A stretch of DNA of 64,000 bases from Limanda limanda (GCF_963576545.1 NW_026870562.1:248001-312000); one strand, 5' to 3'. Shown: positions 1-12,220, counted from the first letter of the stretch. Notes: generated by a model from the sequence alone, not told the origin. A program made the numbers and translations.

Positions 1-26
1 CGACGAAATTCCCCCAAATCTGAGGA
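1..26 (+). repeat. Partial B monomer (3' tail)
   Basis: These 26 bases equal the last 26 bases of a B monomer (CGACGAAATTCCCCC, then AAATCTGAGGA). The first complete monomer starts at 27, so the window begins inside the array. Confidence 0.95.
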
Positions 27-507
27 GATATTCTTGAATAACTTTTTTTGTGAAGGTCGGAGAGACTTGCAAGTAGGCTCTACCCCCACTAAATGGGGTA
101 GCGCACATCGATCGGTACCATCCTTGAGCTTCTCCGACTTTCGGAAGGGTTAGGGTTAGGGTTAGGGATGAAAGCACATAGGAGAAAGAGATATTCTTGA
201 ATAACTTTTTTTGTGAAGGTCGGAGAGACTTGCAAGTAGGCTCTACCCCCACTAAATGGGGTAGCGCGCATCGATCGGTACCATCCTTGAGCTTCTCCGA
301 CTTTTGGAAGGGTTAGGGTTAGGGTTAGGGATGAAAGCACATAGGAGAAAAAGATATTCTTGAATAACTTTTTTTGTGAAGGTCGGAGAGACTTGGAAAG
401 TGGTTGCATCTGGACTAATTTGGGTCCTGCGGATCGATTGGTACCATCCCCGAGCTTGTACGACCTTCGGAAGAGGTCGACCGACGAAATTCCCCCAAAT
501 CTGAGGA

Positions 508-664
508 GATATTCTTGAATAACTTTTTTTGTGAAGGTCGGAGAGACTTGCAAGTAGGCTCTACCCCCACTAAATGGGGTAGCGCACATCGATCGGTACC
601 ATCCTTGAGCTTCTCCGACTTTCGGAAGGGTTAGGGTTAGGGATGAAAGCACATAGGAGAAAGA
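508..664 (+). repeat. A monomer, short form (157 bp, two TTAGGG)
   Basis: This is identical in plan to the 163 bp form but lacks one hexamer, leaving GGG(TTAGGG)2. Other examples start at 1635, 2110, 5315, 9490, 10136, 10774, 10931, 12376, 13990, 15767, 17218, 17375, 18989, 22684, 26379, 27661, 27818, 28611, 30048, 31330, 31487, 32280 and 32755, with their duplicates to the right. The short form sits at set positions within each HOR, so it is inherited with the larger unit and is not random slippage at every copy. Confidence 0.93.
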
Positions 665-3391
665 GATATTCTTGAATAACTTTTTTTGTGAAGGTCGGAG
701 AGACTTGCAAGTAGGCTCTACCCCCACTAAATGGGGTAGCGCGCATCGATCGGTACCATCCTTGAGCTTCTCCGACTTTTGGAAGGGTTAGGGTTAGGGT
801 TAGGGATGAAAGCACATAGGAGAAAGAGATATTCTTGAATAACTTTTTTTGTGAAGGTCGGAAAGACTTGCAAGTAGGCTCTACCCCTACTAAATGGGGT
901 AGCGCGCATCGATTGGTACCATCCTTGAGCTTCTCCGACTTTCGGAAGGGTTAGGGTTAGGGTTAGGGATGAAAGCACATAGGAGAAAGAGATATTCTTG
1001 AATAACTTTTTTTGTGAAGGTCGGAGAGACTTGCAAGTAGGCTCTACCCCCACTAAATGGGGTAGCGCGCATCGATCGGTACCATCCTTGAGCTTCTCCT
1101 ACTTTCGGAAGGGTTAGGGTTAGGGTTAGGGATGAAAGCACATAGGAGAAAGAGATATTCTTGAATAACTTTTTTTGTGAAGGTCGGAGAGACTTGCAAG
1201 TAGGCTCTACCCCCACTAAATGGTGTAGCGCGCATCGATCGGTACCATCCTTGAGCTTCTCCGACTTTCGGAAGGGTTAGGGTTAGGGTTAGGGATGAAA
1301 GCACATAGGAGAAAGAGATATTCTTGAATAACTTTTTTTGTGAAGGTCGGAGAGACTTGCAAGTAGGCTTTACCCCCACTAAATGGGGTAGCGCGCATCG
1401 ATCGGTACCATCCTTGAGCTTCTCCGACTTTCGGAAGGGTTAGGGTTAGGGTTAGGGATGAAAGCACATAGGAGAAAGAGATATTCTTGAATAACTTTTT
1501 TTGTGAAGGTCGGAGAGACTTGGAAAGTGGTTGCATCTGGACTAATTTGGGTCCTGCAGATCGATTGGTACCATCCCCGAGCTTGTACGACCTTCGGAAG
1601 AGGTCGACCGACGAAATTCCCCCAAATCTGAGGAGATATTCTTGAATAACTTTTTTTGTGAAGGTCGGAGAGACTTGCAAGTAGGCTCTACCCCCACTAA
1701 ATGGGGTAGCGCACATCGATCGGTACCATCCTTGAGCTTCTCCGACTTTTGGAAGGGTTAGGGTTAGGGATGAAAGCACATAGGAGAAAGAGATATTCTT
1801 GAATAACTTTTTTTGTGAAGGTCGGAGAGACTTGCAAGTAGGCTCTACCCCCACTAAATGGGGTAGCGCGCATCGATCGGTACCATCCTTGAGCTTCTCC
1901 GACTTTTGGAAGGGTTAGGGTTAGGGTTAGGGATGAAAGCACATAGGAGAAAAAGATATTCTTGAATAACTTTTTTTGTGAAGGTCGGAGAGACTTGAAA
2001 AGTGGTTGCATCTGGACTAATTTGGGTCCTGCGGATCGATTGGTACCATCCCCGAGCTTGTACGACCTTCGGAAGAGGTCGACCGACGAAATTCCCCCAA
2101 ATCTGAGGAGATATTCTTGAATAACTTTTTTTGTGAAGGTCGGAGAGACTTGCAAGTAGGCTCTACCCCCACTAAATGGGGTAGCGCACATCGATCGGTA
2201 CCATCCTTGAGCTTCTCCGACTTTCGGAAGGGTTAGGGTTAGGGATGAAAGCACATAGGAGAAAGAGATATTCTTGAATAACTTTTTTTGTGAAGGTCGG
2301 AGAGACTTGCAAGTAGGCTCTACCCCCACTAAATGGGGTAGCGCGCATCGATCGGTACCATCCTTGAGCTTCTCCGACTTTTGGAAGGGTTAGGGTTAGG
2401 GTTAGGGATGAAAGCACATAGGAGAAAGAGATATTCTTGAATAACTTTTTTTGTGAAGGTCGGAAAGACTTGCAAGTAGGCTCTACCCCTACTAAATGGG
2501 GTAGCGCGCATCGATTGGTACCATCCTTGAGCTTCTCCGACTTTCGGAAGGGTTAGGGTTAGGGTTAGGGATGAAAGCACATAGGAGAAAGAGATATTCT
2601 TGAATAACTTTTTTTGTGAAGGTCGGAGAGACTTGGAAAGTGGTTGCATCTGGACTAATTTGGGCCCTGCAGATCGATTGGTACCATCCCCGAGCTTGTA
2701 CGACCTTTGGAAGAGGTCGACCGACGAAATTCCCCCAAATCTGAGGAGATATTCTTGAATAACTTTTTTTGTGAAGGTCGGAGAGACTTGCAAGTAGGCT
2801 CTACCCCCACTAAATGGGGTTGCGCGCATCGATCGGTACCATCCTTGAGCTTCTCCGACTTTCGGAAGGGTTAGGGTTAGGGTTAGGGATGAAAGCACAC
2901 AGGAGAAAGAGATATTCTTGAATAACTTTTTTTGTGAAGGTCGGAGAGACTTGCAAGTAGGCTCTACCCCCACTAAATGGGGTAGCACGCATCGATCGGT
3001 ACCATCCTTGAGCTTCTCCGACTTTCGGAAGGGTTAGGGTTAGGGTTAGGGATGAAAGCACATAGGAGAAAGAGATATTCTTGAATAACTTTTTTTGTGA
3101 AGGTCGGAGAGACTTGGAAAGTGGTTGCATCTGGACTAATTTGGGTCCTGCGGATCGATTGGTACCATCCCCGAGCTTGTACGACCTTCGGAAGAGGTCG
3201 AACGACGAAATTCCCCCAAATCTGAGGAGATATTCTTGAATAACTTTTTTTGTGAAGGTCGGAGAGACTTGCAAGTAGGCTCTACCCCCACTAAATGGGG
3301 TAGCGCGCATCGATCAGTACCATCCTTGAGCTTCTCCGACTTTCGGAAGGGTTAGGGTTAGGGTTAGGGATGAAAGCACATAGGAGAAAGA

Positions 3392-3546
3392 GATATTCTT
3401 GAATAACTTTTTTTGTGAAGGTCGGAGAGACTTGGAAAGTGGTTGCATCTGGACTAATTTGGGTCCTGCGGATCGATTGGTACCATCCCCGAGCTTGTAC
3501 GACCTTCGGAAGAGGTCGACCGACGAAATTCCCCCAAATCTGAGGA
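3392..3546 (+). repeat. Representative B monomer, 155 bp, no telomere repeat
   Basis: This is the consensus form of family B. The first 43 bases are the same as A. The next segment (GAAAGTGGTTGCATCTGGAC and onward) is B-specific. Homology to A resumes through ATCGATTGGTACCATCC to TTCGGAAG, where A enters its telomere block and B instead continues AGGTCGACCGACGAAATT and a C5 run, before both rejoin at GAGATATTC. B is the only family with the SalI-type GTCGAC palindrome. B monomers are usually separated by one or two A monomers in the longer HORs and by up to five A in the 10-monomer HOR. Confidence 0.95.
3500..3521. repeat. Palindromic element of B monomers, representative
   Basis: CGACCT (3500-3505) pairs with AGGTCG (3513-3518) around the 7-base loop TCGGAAG, and the 8-base palindrome GGTCGACC (3514-3521) overlaps the right arm. 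It is present at offsets 108-129 of B monomers. GTCGAC is not part of the A consensus, so this site marks each B. It is altered to GTCGAACG at 3202 and 6896. Confidence 0.8.
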
Positions 3547-3762
3547 GATATTCTTGAATAACTTTTTTTGTGAAGGTCGGAGAGACTTGCAAGTAGGCTC
3601 TACCCCCACTAAATGGGGTAGCGCGCATCGATCGGTACCATCCTTGAGCTTCTCCGACTTTCGGAAGGGTTAGGGTTAGGGTTAGGGATGAAAGCACATA
3701 GGAGAAAGAGATATTCTTGAATAACTTTTTTTGTGAAGGTCGGAGAGACTTGCAAGTAGGCT

Positions 3763-3784
3763 CTACCCCCACTAAATGGGGTAG
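3763..3784. repeat. Inverted repeat CTACCCC / GGGGTAG in A monomers, representative
   Basis: A 7-base perfect stem (3763-3769 with 3778-3784) flanks the 8-base loop CACTAAAT. It recurs in nearly every A monomer at offsets 53-74 and is absent from B. Variants such as GGTGTAG (monomers at 1154, 5961, 11414) and GGGGTTG break it; the TTACCCC/GGGGTAA form keeps it. Confidence 0.8.
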
Positions 3785-3829
3785 CGCGCATCGATCGGTA
3801 CCATCCTTGAGCTTCTCCGACTTTCGGAA

Positions 3830-3850
3830 GGGTTAGGGTTAGGGTTAGGG
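3830..3850 (+). repeat. Interstitial telomere block GGG(TTAGGG)3, representative
   Basis: Four G3 tracts separated by TTA fill 21 bases, the minimal human-telomere-type sequence able to fold as one intramolecular G-quadruplex. The block holds two overlapping TTAGGGTTA sites, the core recognised by TRF/TRF-like Myb proteins in TTAGGG species. The equivalent block is at offsets 120-140 of each 163 bp A monomer. That any telomere protein binds here is inference. Confidence 0.9.
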
Positions 3851-4035
3851 ATGAAAGCACATAGGAGAAAGAGATATTCTTGAATAACTTTTTTTGTGAA
3901 GGTCGGAGAGACTTGCAAGTAGGCTCTACCCCCACTAAATGGGGTAGCGCGCATCGATCGGTACCATCCTTGAGCTTCTCCGACTTTCGGAAGGGTTAGG
4001 GTTAGGGTTAGGGATGAAAGCACATAGGAGAAAGA

Positions 4036-4189
4036 GATATTCTTGAATAACTTTTTTTTGAAGGTCGGAGAGACTTGGAAAGTGGTTGCATCTGGACTAA
4101 TTTGGGTCCTGCGGATCGATTGGTACCATCCCCGAGCTTGTACGACCTTCGGAAGAGGTCGACCGACGAAATTCCCCCAAATCTGAGGA
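4036..4189 (+). repeat. B monomer of 154 bp with altered T-run
   Basis: CTTTTTTTGTGAAGG is replaced by CTTTTTTTTGAAGG, one base shorter than the norm. It is duplicated at 7730-7883, exactly 3,694 bp away, so it is an inherited marker of the left-hand duplication. Confidence 0.9.
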
Positions 4190-5159
4190 GATATTCTTGA
4201 ATAACTTTTTTTGTGAAGGTCGGAGAGACTTGCAAGTAGGCTCTACCCCCACTAAATGGGGTAGCGCGCATCGATCGGTACCATCCTTGAGCTTCTCCGA
4301 CTTTCGGAAGGGTTAGGGTTAGGGTTAGGGATGAAAGCACATAGGAGAAAGAGATATTCTTGAATAACTTTTTTTGTGAAGGTCGGAGAGACTTGCAAGT
4401 AGGCTCTACCCCCACTAAATGGGGTAGCGCGCATCGATCGGTACCATCCTTGAGCTTCTCCGACTTTCGGAAGGGTTAGGGTTAGGGTTAGGGATGAAAG
4501 CACATAGGAGAAAGAGATATTCTTGAATAACTTTTTTTGTGAAGGTCGGAGAGACTTGCAAGTAGGCTCTACCCCCACTAAATGGGGTAGCGCGCATCGA
4601 TCGGTACCATCCTTGAGCTTCTCCGACTTTCGGAAGGGTTAGGGTTAGGGTTAGGGATGAAAGCACATAGGAGAAAGAGATATTCTTGAATAACTTTTTT
4701 TGTGAAGGTCGGAGAGACTTGGAAAGTGGTTGCATCTGGACTAATTTGGGTCCTGCGGATCGATTGGTACCATCCCCGAGCTTGTACGACCTTCGGAAGA
4801 GGTCGACCGACGAAATTCCCCCAAATCTGAGGAGATATTCTTGAATAACTTTTTTTGTGAAGGTCGGAGAGACTTGCAAGTAGGCTCTACCCCCACTAAA
4901 TGGGGTAGCGCACATCGATCGGTACCATCCTTGAGCTTCTCCGACTTTCGGAAGGGTTAGGGTTAGGGTTAGGGATGAAAGCACATAGGAGAAAGAGATA
5001 TTCTTGAATAACTTTTTTTGTGAAGGTCGGAGAGACTTGCAAGTAGGCTCTACCCCCACTAAATGGGGTAGCGCGCATCGATCGGTACCATCCTTGAGCT
5101 TCTCCGACTTTTGGAAGGGTTAGGGTTAGGGTTAGGGATGAAAGCACATAGGAGAAAAA

Positions 5160-8100
5160 GATATTCTTGAATAACTTTTTTTGTGAAGGTCGGAGAGACT
5201 TGGAAAGTGGTTGCATCTGGACTAATTTGGGTCCTGCGGATCGATTGGTACCATCCCCGAGCTTGTACGACCTTCGGAAGAGGTCGACCGACGAAATTCC
5301 CCCAAATCTGAGGAGATATTCTTGAATAACTTTTTTTGTGAAGGTCGGAGAGACTTGCAAGTAGGCTCTACCCCCACTAAATGGGGTAGCGCACATCGAT
5401 CGGTACCATCCTTGAGCTTCTCCGACTTTCGGAAGGGTTAGGGTTAGGGATGAAAGCACATAGGAGAAAGAGATATTCTTGAATAACTTTTTTTGTGAAG
5501 GTCGGAGAGACTTGCAAGTAGGCTCTACCCCCACTAAATGGGGTAGCGCGCATCGATCGGTACCATCCTTGAGCTTCTCCGACTTTTGGAAGGGTTAGGG
5601 TTAGGGTTAGGGATGAAAGCACATAGGAGAAAGAGATATTCTTGAATAACTTTTTTTGTGAAGGTCGGAAAGACTTGCAAGTAGGCTCTACCCCTACTAA
5701 ATGGGGTAGCGCGCATCGATTGGTACCATCCTTGAGCTTCTCCGACTTTCGGAAGGGTTAGGGTTAGGGTTAGGGATGAAAGCACATAGGAGAAAGAGAT
5801 ATTCTTGAATAACTTTTTTTGTGAAGGTCGGAGAGACTTGCAAGTAGGCTCTACCCCCACTAAATGGGGTAGCGCGCATCGATCGGTACCATCCTTGAGC
5901 TTCTCCTACTTTCGGAAGGGTTAGGGTTAGGGTTAGGGATGAAAGCACATAGGAGAAAGAGATATTCTTGAATAACTTTTTTTGTGAAGGTCGGAGAGAC
6001 TTGCAAGTAGGCTCTACCCCCACTAAATGGTGTAGCGCGCATCGATCGGTACCATCCTTGAGCTTCTCCGACTTTCGGAAGGGTTAGGGTTAGGGTTAGG
6101 GATGAAAGCACATAGGAGAAAGAGATATTCTTGAATAACTTTTTTTGTGAAGGTCGGAGAGACTTGCAAGTAGGCTTTACCCCCACTAAATGGGGTAGCG
6201 CGCATCGATCGGTACCATCCTTGAGCTTCTCCGACTTTCGGAAGGGTTAGGGTTAGGGTTAGGGATGAAAGCACATAGGAGAAAGAGATATTCTTGAATA
6301 ACTTTTTTTGTGAAGGTCGGAGAGACTTGGAAAGTGGTTGCATCTGGACTAATTTGGGCCCTGCAGATCGATTGGTACCATCCCCGAGCTTGTACGACCT
6401 TTGGAAGAGGTCGACCGACGAAATTCCCCCAAATCTGAGGAGATATTCTTGAATAACTTTTTTTGTGAAGGTCGGAGAGACTTGCAAGTAGGCTCTACCC
6501 CCACTAAATGGGGTTGCGCGCATCGATCGGTACCATCCTTGAGCTTCTCCGACTTTCGGAAGGGTTAGGGTTAGGGTTAGGGATGAAAGCACACAGGAGA
6601 AAGAGATATTCTTGAATAACTTTTTTTGTGAAGGTCGGAGAGACTTGCAAGTAGGCTCTACCCCCACTAAATGGGGTAGCACGCATCGATCGGTACCATC
6701 CTTGAGCTTCTCCGACTTTCGGAAGGGTTAGGGTTAGGGTTAGGGATGAAAGCACATAGGAGAAAGAGATATTCTTGAATAACTTTTTTTGTGAAGGTCG
6801 GAGAGACTTGGAAAGTGGTTGCATCTGGACTAATTTGGGTCCTGCGGATCGATTGGTACCATCCCCGAGCTTGTACGACCTTCGGAAGAGGTCGAACGAC
6901 GAAATTCCCCCAAATCTGAGGAGATATTCTTGAATAACTTTTTTTGTGAAGGTCGGAGAGACTTGCAAGTAGGCTCTACCCCCACTAAATGGGGTAGCGC
7001 GCATCGATCAGTACCATCCTTGAGCTTCTCCGACTTTCGGAAGGGTTAGGGTTAGGGTTAGGGATGAAAGCACATAGGAGAAAGAGATATTCTTGAATAA
7101 CTTTTTTTGTGAAGGTCGGAGAGACTTGGAAAGTGGTTGCATCTGGACTAATTTGGGTCCTGCGGATCGATTGGTACCATCCCCGAGCTTGTACGACCTT
7201 CGGAAGAGGTCGACCGACGAAATTCCCCCAAATCTGAGGAGATATTCTTGAATAACTTTTTTTGTGAAGGTCGGAGAGACTTGCAAGTAGGCTCTACCCC
7301 CACTAAATGGGGTAGCGCGCATCGATCGGTACCATCCTTGAGCTTCTCCGACTTTCGGAAGGGTTAGGGTTAGGGTTAGGGATGAAAGCACATAGGAGAA
7401 AGAGATATTCTTGAATAACTTTTTTTGTGAAGGTCGGAGAGACTTGCAAGTAGGCTCTACCCCCACTAAATGGGGTAGCGCGCATCGATCGGTACCATCC
7501 TTGAGCTTCTCCGACTTTCGGAAGGGTTAGGGTTAGGGTTAGGGATGAAAGCACATAGGAGAAAGAGATATTCTTGAATAACTTTTTTTGTGAAGGTCGG
7601 AGAGACTTGCAAGTAGGCTCTACCCCCACTAAATGGGGTAGCGCGCATCGATCGGTACCATCCTTGAGCTTCTCCGACTTTCGGAAGGGTTAGGGTTAGG
7701 GTTAGGGATGAAAGCACATAGGAGAAAGAGATATTCTTGAATAACTTTTTTTTGAAGGTCGGAGAGACTTGGAAAGTGGTTGCATCTGGACTAATTTGGG
7801 TCCTGCGGATCGATTGGTACCATCCCCGAGCTTGTACGACCTTCGGAAGAGGTCGACCGACGAAATTCCCCCAAATCTGAGGAGATATTCTTGAATAACT
7901 TTTTTTGTGAAGGTCGGAGAGACTTGCAAGTAGGCTCTACCCCCACTAAATGGGGTAGCGCGCATCGATCGGTACCATCCTTGAGCTTCTCCGACTTTCG
8001 GAAGGGTTAGGGTTAGGGTTAGGGATGAAAGCACATAGGAGAAAGAGATATTCTTGAATAACTTTTTTTGTGAAGGTCGGAGAGACTTGCAAGTAGGCTC

Positions 8101-9334
8101 TACCCCCACTAAATGGGGTAGCGCGCATCGATCGGTACCATCCTTGAGCTTCTCCGACTTTCGGAAGGGTTAGGGTTAGGGTTAGGGATGAAAGCACATA
8201 GGAGAAAGAGATATTCTTGAATAACTTTTTTTGTGAAGGTCGGAGAGACTTGCAAGTAGGCTCTACCCCCACTAAATGGGGTAGCGCGCATCGATCGGTA
8301 CCATCCTTGAGCTTCTCCGACTTTCGGAAGGGTTAGGTTTAGGGTTAGGGATGAAAGCACATAGGAGAAAGAGATATTCTTGAATAACTTTTTTTGTGAA
8401 GGTCGGAGAGACTTGGAAAGTGGTTGCATCTGGACTAATTTGGGTCCTGCAGATCGATTGGTACCATCCCCGAGCTTGTACGACCTTCGGAAGAGGTCGA
8501 CCGACGAAATTCCCCCAAATCTGAGGAGATATTCTTGAATAACTTTTTTTGTGAAGGTCGGAGAGACTTGCAAGTAGGCTCTACCCCCACTAAATGGGGT
8601 AGCGCGCATCGATCGGTACCATCCTTGAGCTTCTCCGACTTTCGGAAGGGTTAGGGTTAGGGTTAGGGATGAAAGCACATAGGAGAAAGAGATATTCTTG
8701 AATAACTTTTTTTGTGAAGGTCGGAGAGACTTGCAAGTAGGCTCTACCCCCACTAAATGGGGTAGCGCGCATCGATCGGTACCATCCTTGAGCTTCTCCG
8801 ACTTTCGGAAGGGTTAGGGTTAGGGTTAGGGATGAAAGCACATAGGAGAAAGAGATATTCTTGAATAACTTTTTTTGTGAAGGTCGGAGAGACTTGGAAA
8901 GTGGTTGCATCTGGACTAATTTGGGTCCTGCGGATCGATTGGTACCATCCCCGAGCTTGTACGACCTTCGGAAGAGGTCGACCGACGAAATTCCCCCAAA
9001 TCTGAGGAGATATTCTTGAATAACTTTTTTTGTGAAGGTCGGAGAGACTTGCAAGTAGGCTCTACCCCCACTAAATGGGGTAGCGCACATCGATCGGTAC
9101 CATCCTTGAGCTTCTCCGACTTTCGGAAGGGTTAGGGTTAGGGTTAGGGATGAAAGCACATAGGAGAAAGAGATATTCTTGAATAACTTTTTTTGTGAAG
9201 GTCGGAGAGACTTGCAAGTAGGCTCTACCCCCACTAAATGGGGTAGCGCGCATCGATCGGTACCATCCTTGAGCTTCTCCGACTTTTGGAAGGGTTAGGG
9301 TTAGGGTTAGGGATGAAAGCACATAGGAGAAAAA
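5160..9334 (+). repeat. Long left-hand repeat unit, copy 2 (4,175 bp, rearranged)
   Basis: The span 5160-6286 matches 353-1479 at offset 4,807. From 6287 to about 8.3 kb it matches 2593 onward at offset 3,694, so the seven monomers equivalent to 1480-2592 (1,113 bp) are missing. One additional B-A-A block of 481 bp lies near 8373-8853. The arithmetic closes exactly: 4,807 - 1,113 + 481 = 4,175. Markers carried over are at 6359, 6594, 6896 and 7730. Confidence 0.85.
8330..8350 (+). repeat. Telomere block with a degenerate hexamer (TTAGGT)
   Basis: The first hexamer after GGG reads TTAGGT (8333-8338), followed by two normal TTAGGG. This removes one G3 tract. It is private to this monomer as far as I can see. 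Confidence 0.9.
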
Positions 9335-10618
9335 GATATTCTTGAATAACTTTTTTTGTGAAGGTCGGAGAGACTTGGAAAGTGGTTGCATCTGGACTAA
9401 TTTGGGTCCTGCGGATCGATTGGTACCATCCCCGAGCTTGTACGACCTTCGGAAGAGGTCGACCGACGAAATTCCCCCAAATATGAGGAGATATTCTTGA
9501 ATAACTTTTTTTGTGAAGGTCGGAGAGACTTGCAAGTAGGCTCTACCCCCACTAAATGGGGTAGCGCACATCGATCGGTACCATCCTTGAGCTTCTCCGA
9601 CTTTCGGAAGGGTTAGGGTTAGGGATGAAAGCACATAGGAGAAAGAGATATTCTTGAATAACTTTTTTTGTGAAGGTCGGAGAGACTTGCAAGTAGGCTC
9701 TACCCCCACTAAATGGGGTAGCGCGCATCGATCGGTACCATCCTTGAGCTTCTCCGACTTTTGGAAGGGTTAGGGTTAGGGTTAGGGATGAAAGCACATA
9801 GGAGAAAGAGATATTCTTGAATAACTTTTTTTGTGAAGGTCGGAAAGACTTGCAAGTAGGCTCTACCCCTACTAAATGGGGTAGCGCGCATCGATTGGTA
9901 CCATCCTTGAGCTTCTCCGACTTTCGGAAGGGTTAGGGTTAGGGTTAGGGATGAAAGCACATAGGAGAAAGAGATATTCTTGAATAACTTTTTTTGTGAA
10001 GGTCGGAGAGACTTGCAAGTAGGCTCTACCCCCACTAAATGGGGTAGCGCGCATCGATCGGTACCATCCTTGAGCTTCTCCTACTTTCGGAAGGGTTAGA
10101 GTTAGGGTTAGGGATGAAAGCACATAGGAGAAAGAGATATTCTTGAATAACTTTTTTTGTGAAGGTCGGAGAGACTTGCAAGTAGGCTCTACCCCCACTA
10201 AATGGTGTAGCGCGCATCGATCGGTACCATCGTTGAGCTTCTCCGACTTTCGGAAGGGTTAGGGTTAGGGATGAAAGCACATAGGAGAAAGAGATATTCT
10301 TGAATAACTTTTTTTGTGAAGGTCGGAGAGACTTGCAAGTAGGCTCTACCCCCACTAAATGGGGTAGCGCACATCGATCGGTACCATCCTTGAGCTTCTC
10401 CGACTTTCGGAAGGGTTAGGGTTAGGGTTAGGGATGAAAGCACATAGGAGAAAGAGATATTCTTGAATAACTTTTTTTGTGAAGGTCGGAGAGACTTGCA
10501 AGTAGGCTCTACCCCCACTAAATGGGGTAGCGCGCATCGATCGGTACCATCCTTGAGCTTCTCCGACTTTTGGAAGGGTTAGGGTTAGGGTTAGGGATGA
10601 AAGCACATAGGAGAAAAA
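9335..10618 (+). repeat. Shortened HOR unit, 8 monomers (1,284 bp)
   Basis: The order is B, a, A, A, A, a, A, A. It starts like the 10-monomer HOR but lacks the second B and one A. It carries AATATGAGG in place of AATCTGAGG just before 9490, shared with the copy before 10774. A degenerate hexamer TTAGAG lies at 10096-10101, and CATCGTTGAG near 10229 is a private change. Confidence 0.85.
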
Positions 10619-12220
10619 GATATTCTTGAATAACTTTTTTTGTGAAGGTCGGAGAGACTTGGAAAGTGGTTGCATCTGGACTAATTTGGGTCCTGCGGAT
10701 CGATTGGTACCATCCCCGAGCTTGTACGACCTTCGGAAGAGGTCGACCGACGAAATTCCCCCAAATATGAGGAGATATTCTTGAATAACTTTTTTTGTGA
10801 AGGTCGGAGAGACTTGCAAGTAGGCTCTACCCCCACTAAATGGGGTAGCGCACATCGATCGGTACCATCCTTGAGCTTCTCCGACTTTCGGAAGGGTTAG
10901 GGTTAGGGATGAAAGCACATAGGAGAAAGAGATATTCTTGAATAACTTTTTTTGTGAAGGTCGGAGAGACTTGCAAGTAGGCTCTACCCCCACTAAATGG
11001 GGTAGCGCGCATCGATCGGTACCATCCTTGAGCTTCTCCGACTTTTGGAAGGGTTAGGGTTAGGGATGAAAGCACATAGGAGAAAGAGATATTCTTGAAT
11101 AACTTTTTTTGTGAAGGTCGGAAAGACTTGCAAGTAGGCTCTACCCCTACTAAATGGGGTAGCGCGCATCGATTGGTACCATCCTTGAGCTTCTCCGACT
11201 TTCGGAAGGGTTAGGGTTAGGGTTAGGGATGAAAGCACATAGGAGAAAGAGATATTCTTGAATAACTTTTTTTGTGAAGGTCGGAGAGACTTGCAAGTAG
11301 GCTCTACCCCCACTAAATGGGGTAGCGCGCATCGATCGGTACCATCCTTGAGCTTCTCCTACTTTCGGAAGGGTTAGGGTTAGGGTTAGGGATGAAAGCA
11401 CATAGGAGAAAGAGATATTCTTGAATAACTTTTTTTGTGAAGGTCGGAGAGACTTGCAAGTAGGCTCTACCCCCACTAAATGGTGTAGCGCGCATCGATC
11501 GGTACCATCCTTGAGCTTCTCCGACTTTCGGAAGGGTTAGGGTTAGGGTTAGGGATGAAAGCACATAGGAGAAAGAGATATTCTTGAATAACTTTTTTTG
11601 TGAAGGTCGGAGAGACTTGCAAGTAGGCTCTACCCCCACTAAATGGGGTAGCACGCATCGATCGGTACCATCCTTGAGCTTCTCCGACTTTCGGAAGGGT
11701 TAGGGTTAGGGTTAGGGATGAAAGCACATAGGAGAAAGAGATATTCTTGAATAACTTTTTTTGTGAAGGTCGGAGAGACTTGGAAAGTGGTTGCATCTGG
11801 ACTAATTTGGGTCCTGCAGATCGATTGGTACCATCCCCGAGCTTGTACGACCTTCGGAAGAGGTCGACCGACGAAATTCCCCCAAATCTGAGGAGATATT
11901 CTTGAATAACTTTTTTTGTGAAGGTCGGAGAGACTTGCAAGTAGGCTCTACCCCCACTAAATGGGGTAGCGCACATCGATCGGTACCATCCTTGAGCTTC
12001 TCCGACTTTCGGAAGGGTTAGGGTTAGGGTTAGGGATGAAAGCACATAGGAGAAAGAGATATTCTTGAATAACTTTTTTTGTGAAGGTCGGAGAGACTTG
12101 CAAGTAGGCTCTACCCCCACTAAATGGGGTAGCGCGCATCGATCGGTACCATCCTTGAGCTTCTCCGACTTTTGGAAGGGTTAGGGTTAGGGTTAGGGAT
12201 GAAAGCACATAGGAGAAAAA
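10619..12220 (+). repeat. 10-monomer HOR, copy 1 (1,602 bp)
   Basis: The order is B(10619), a, a, A, A, A, A, B(11740), A, A. The third-position monomer is followed by the diagnostic A4 subtype at 11088 (GGAAAGACTTG, CCCCTACTAAAT and CGATTGG). Confidence 0.9.

Larger units (their letters stand above)
3710..3872 (+). repeat. Representative A monomer, 163 bp, three TTAGGG
   Basis: This is the consensus form of family A. In order (offset from the monomer start): the shared head with a T7 run at 0-42; an A-specific stretch with a CTACCCC/GGGGTAG inverted repeat at 53-74; a CpG-rich stretch with overlapping GCGCGC, ATCGAT, CGATCG and GGTACC palindromes at about 74-92; TTCGGAAG at 113-120; GGG(TTAGGG)3 at 120-140; then ATGAAAGCACATAGGAGAAAGA up to the next monomer in two parts (ATGAAAGCAC and ATAGGAGAAAGA). 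It has about 47% G+C by hand count. The start point chosen is arbitrary because the array is circularly permutable. Confidence 0.95.
353..5159 (+). repeat. Long left-hand repeat unit, copy 1 (4,807 bp)
   Basis: B monomers in this unit start at 353, 1480, 1955, 2593, 3074, 3392, 4036 and 4679. Its first 1,602 bp (353-1954) has the plan of the 10-monomer HOR: B, a, five A, B, a, A, where a is the 157 bp form. Most of the unit is repeated starting at 5160. Private markers shared with copy 2 are GGGCCCTGCAG (variant C at 2665), CACACAGG (2900), GTCGAACG (3202) and an extra-T, one-base-shorter B monomer at 4036. Confidence 0.88.

Noticed and set aside
3500..3521. CENP-B box in B monomers (TTCGGAAGAGGTCGA)
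   Set aside because: The TTCG and the central A match the vertebrate core, but the required CGGG end is TCGA. A monomers match less well.
3392..3546. tRNA-derived SINE or pol III gene (T7 run, GGTCGACC resembling part of a B box)
   Set aside because: No A box at proper spacing, the B-box-like sequence lacks a required T, and there is no cloverleaf or dispersed copy with target-site duplication.
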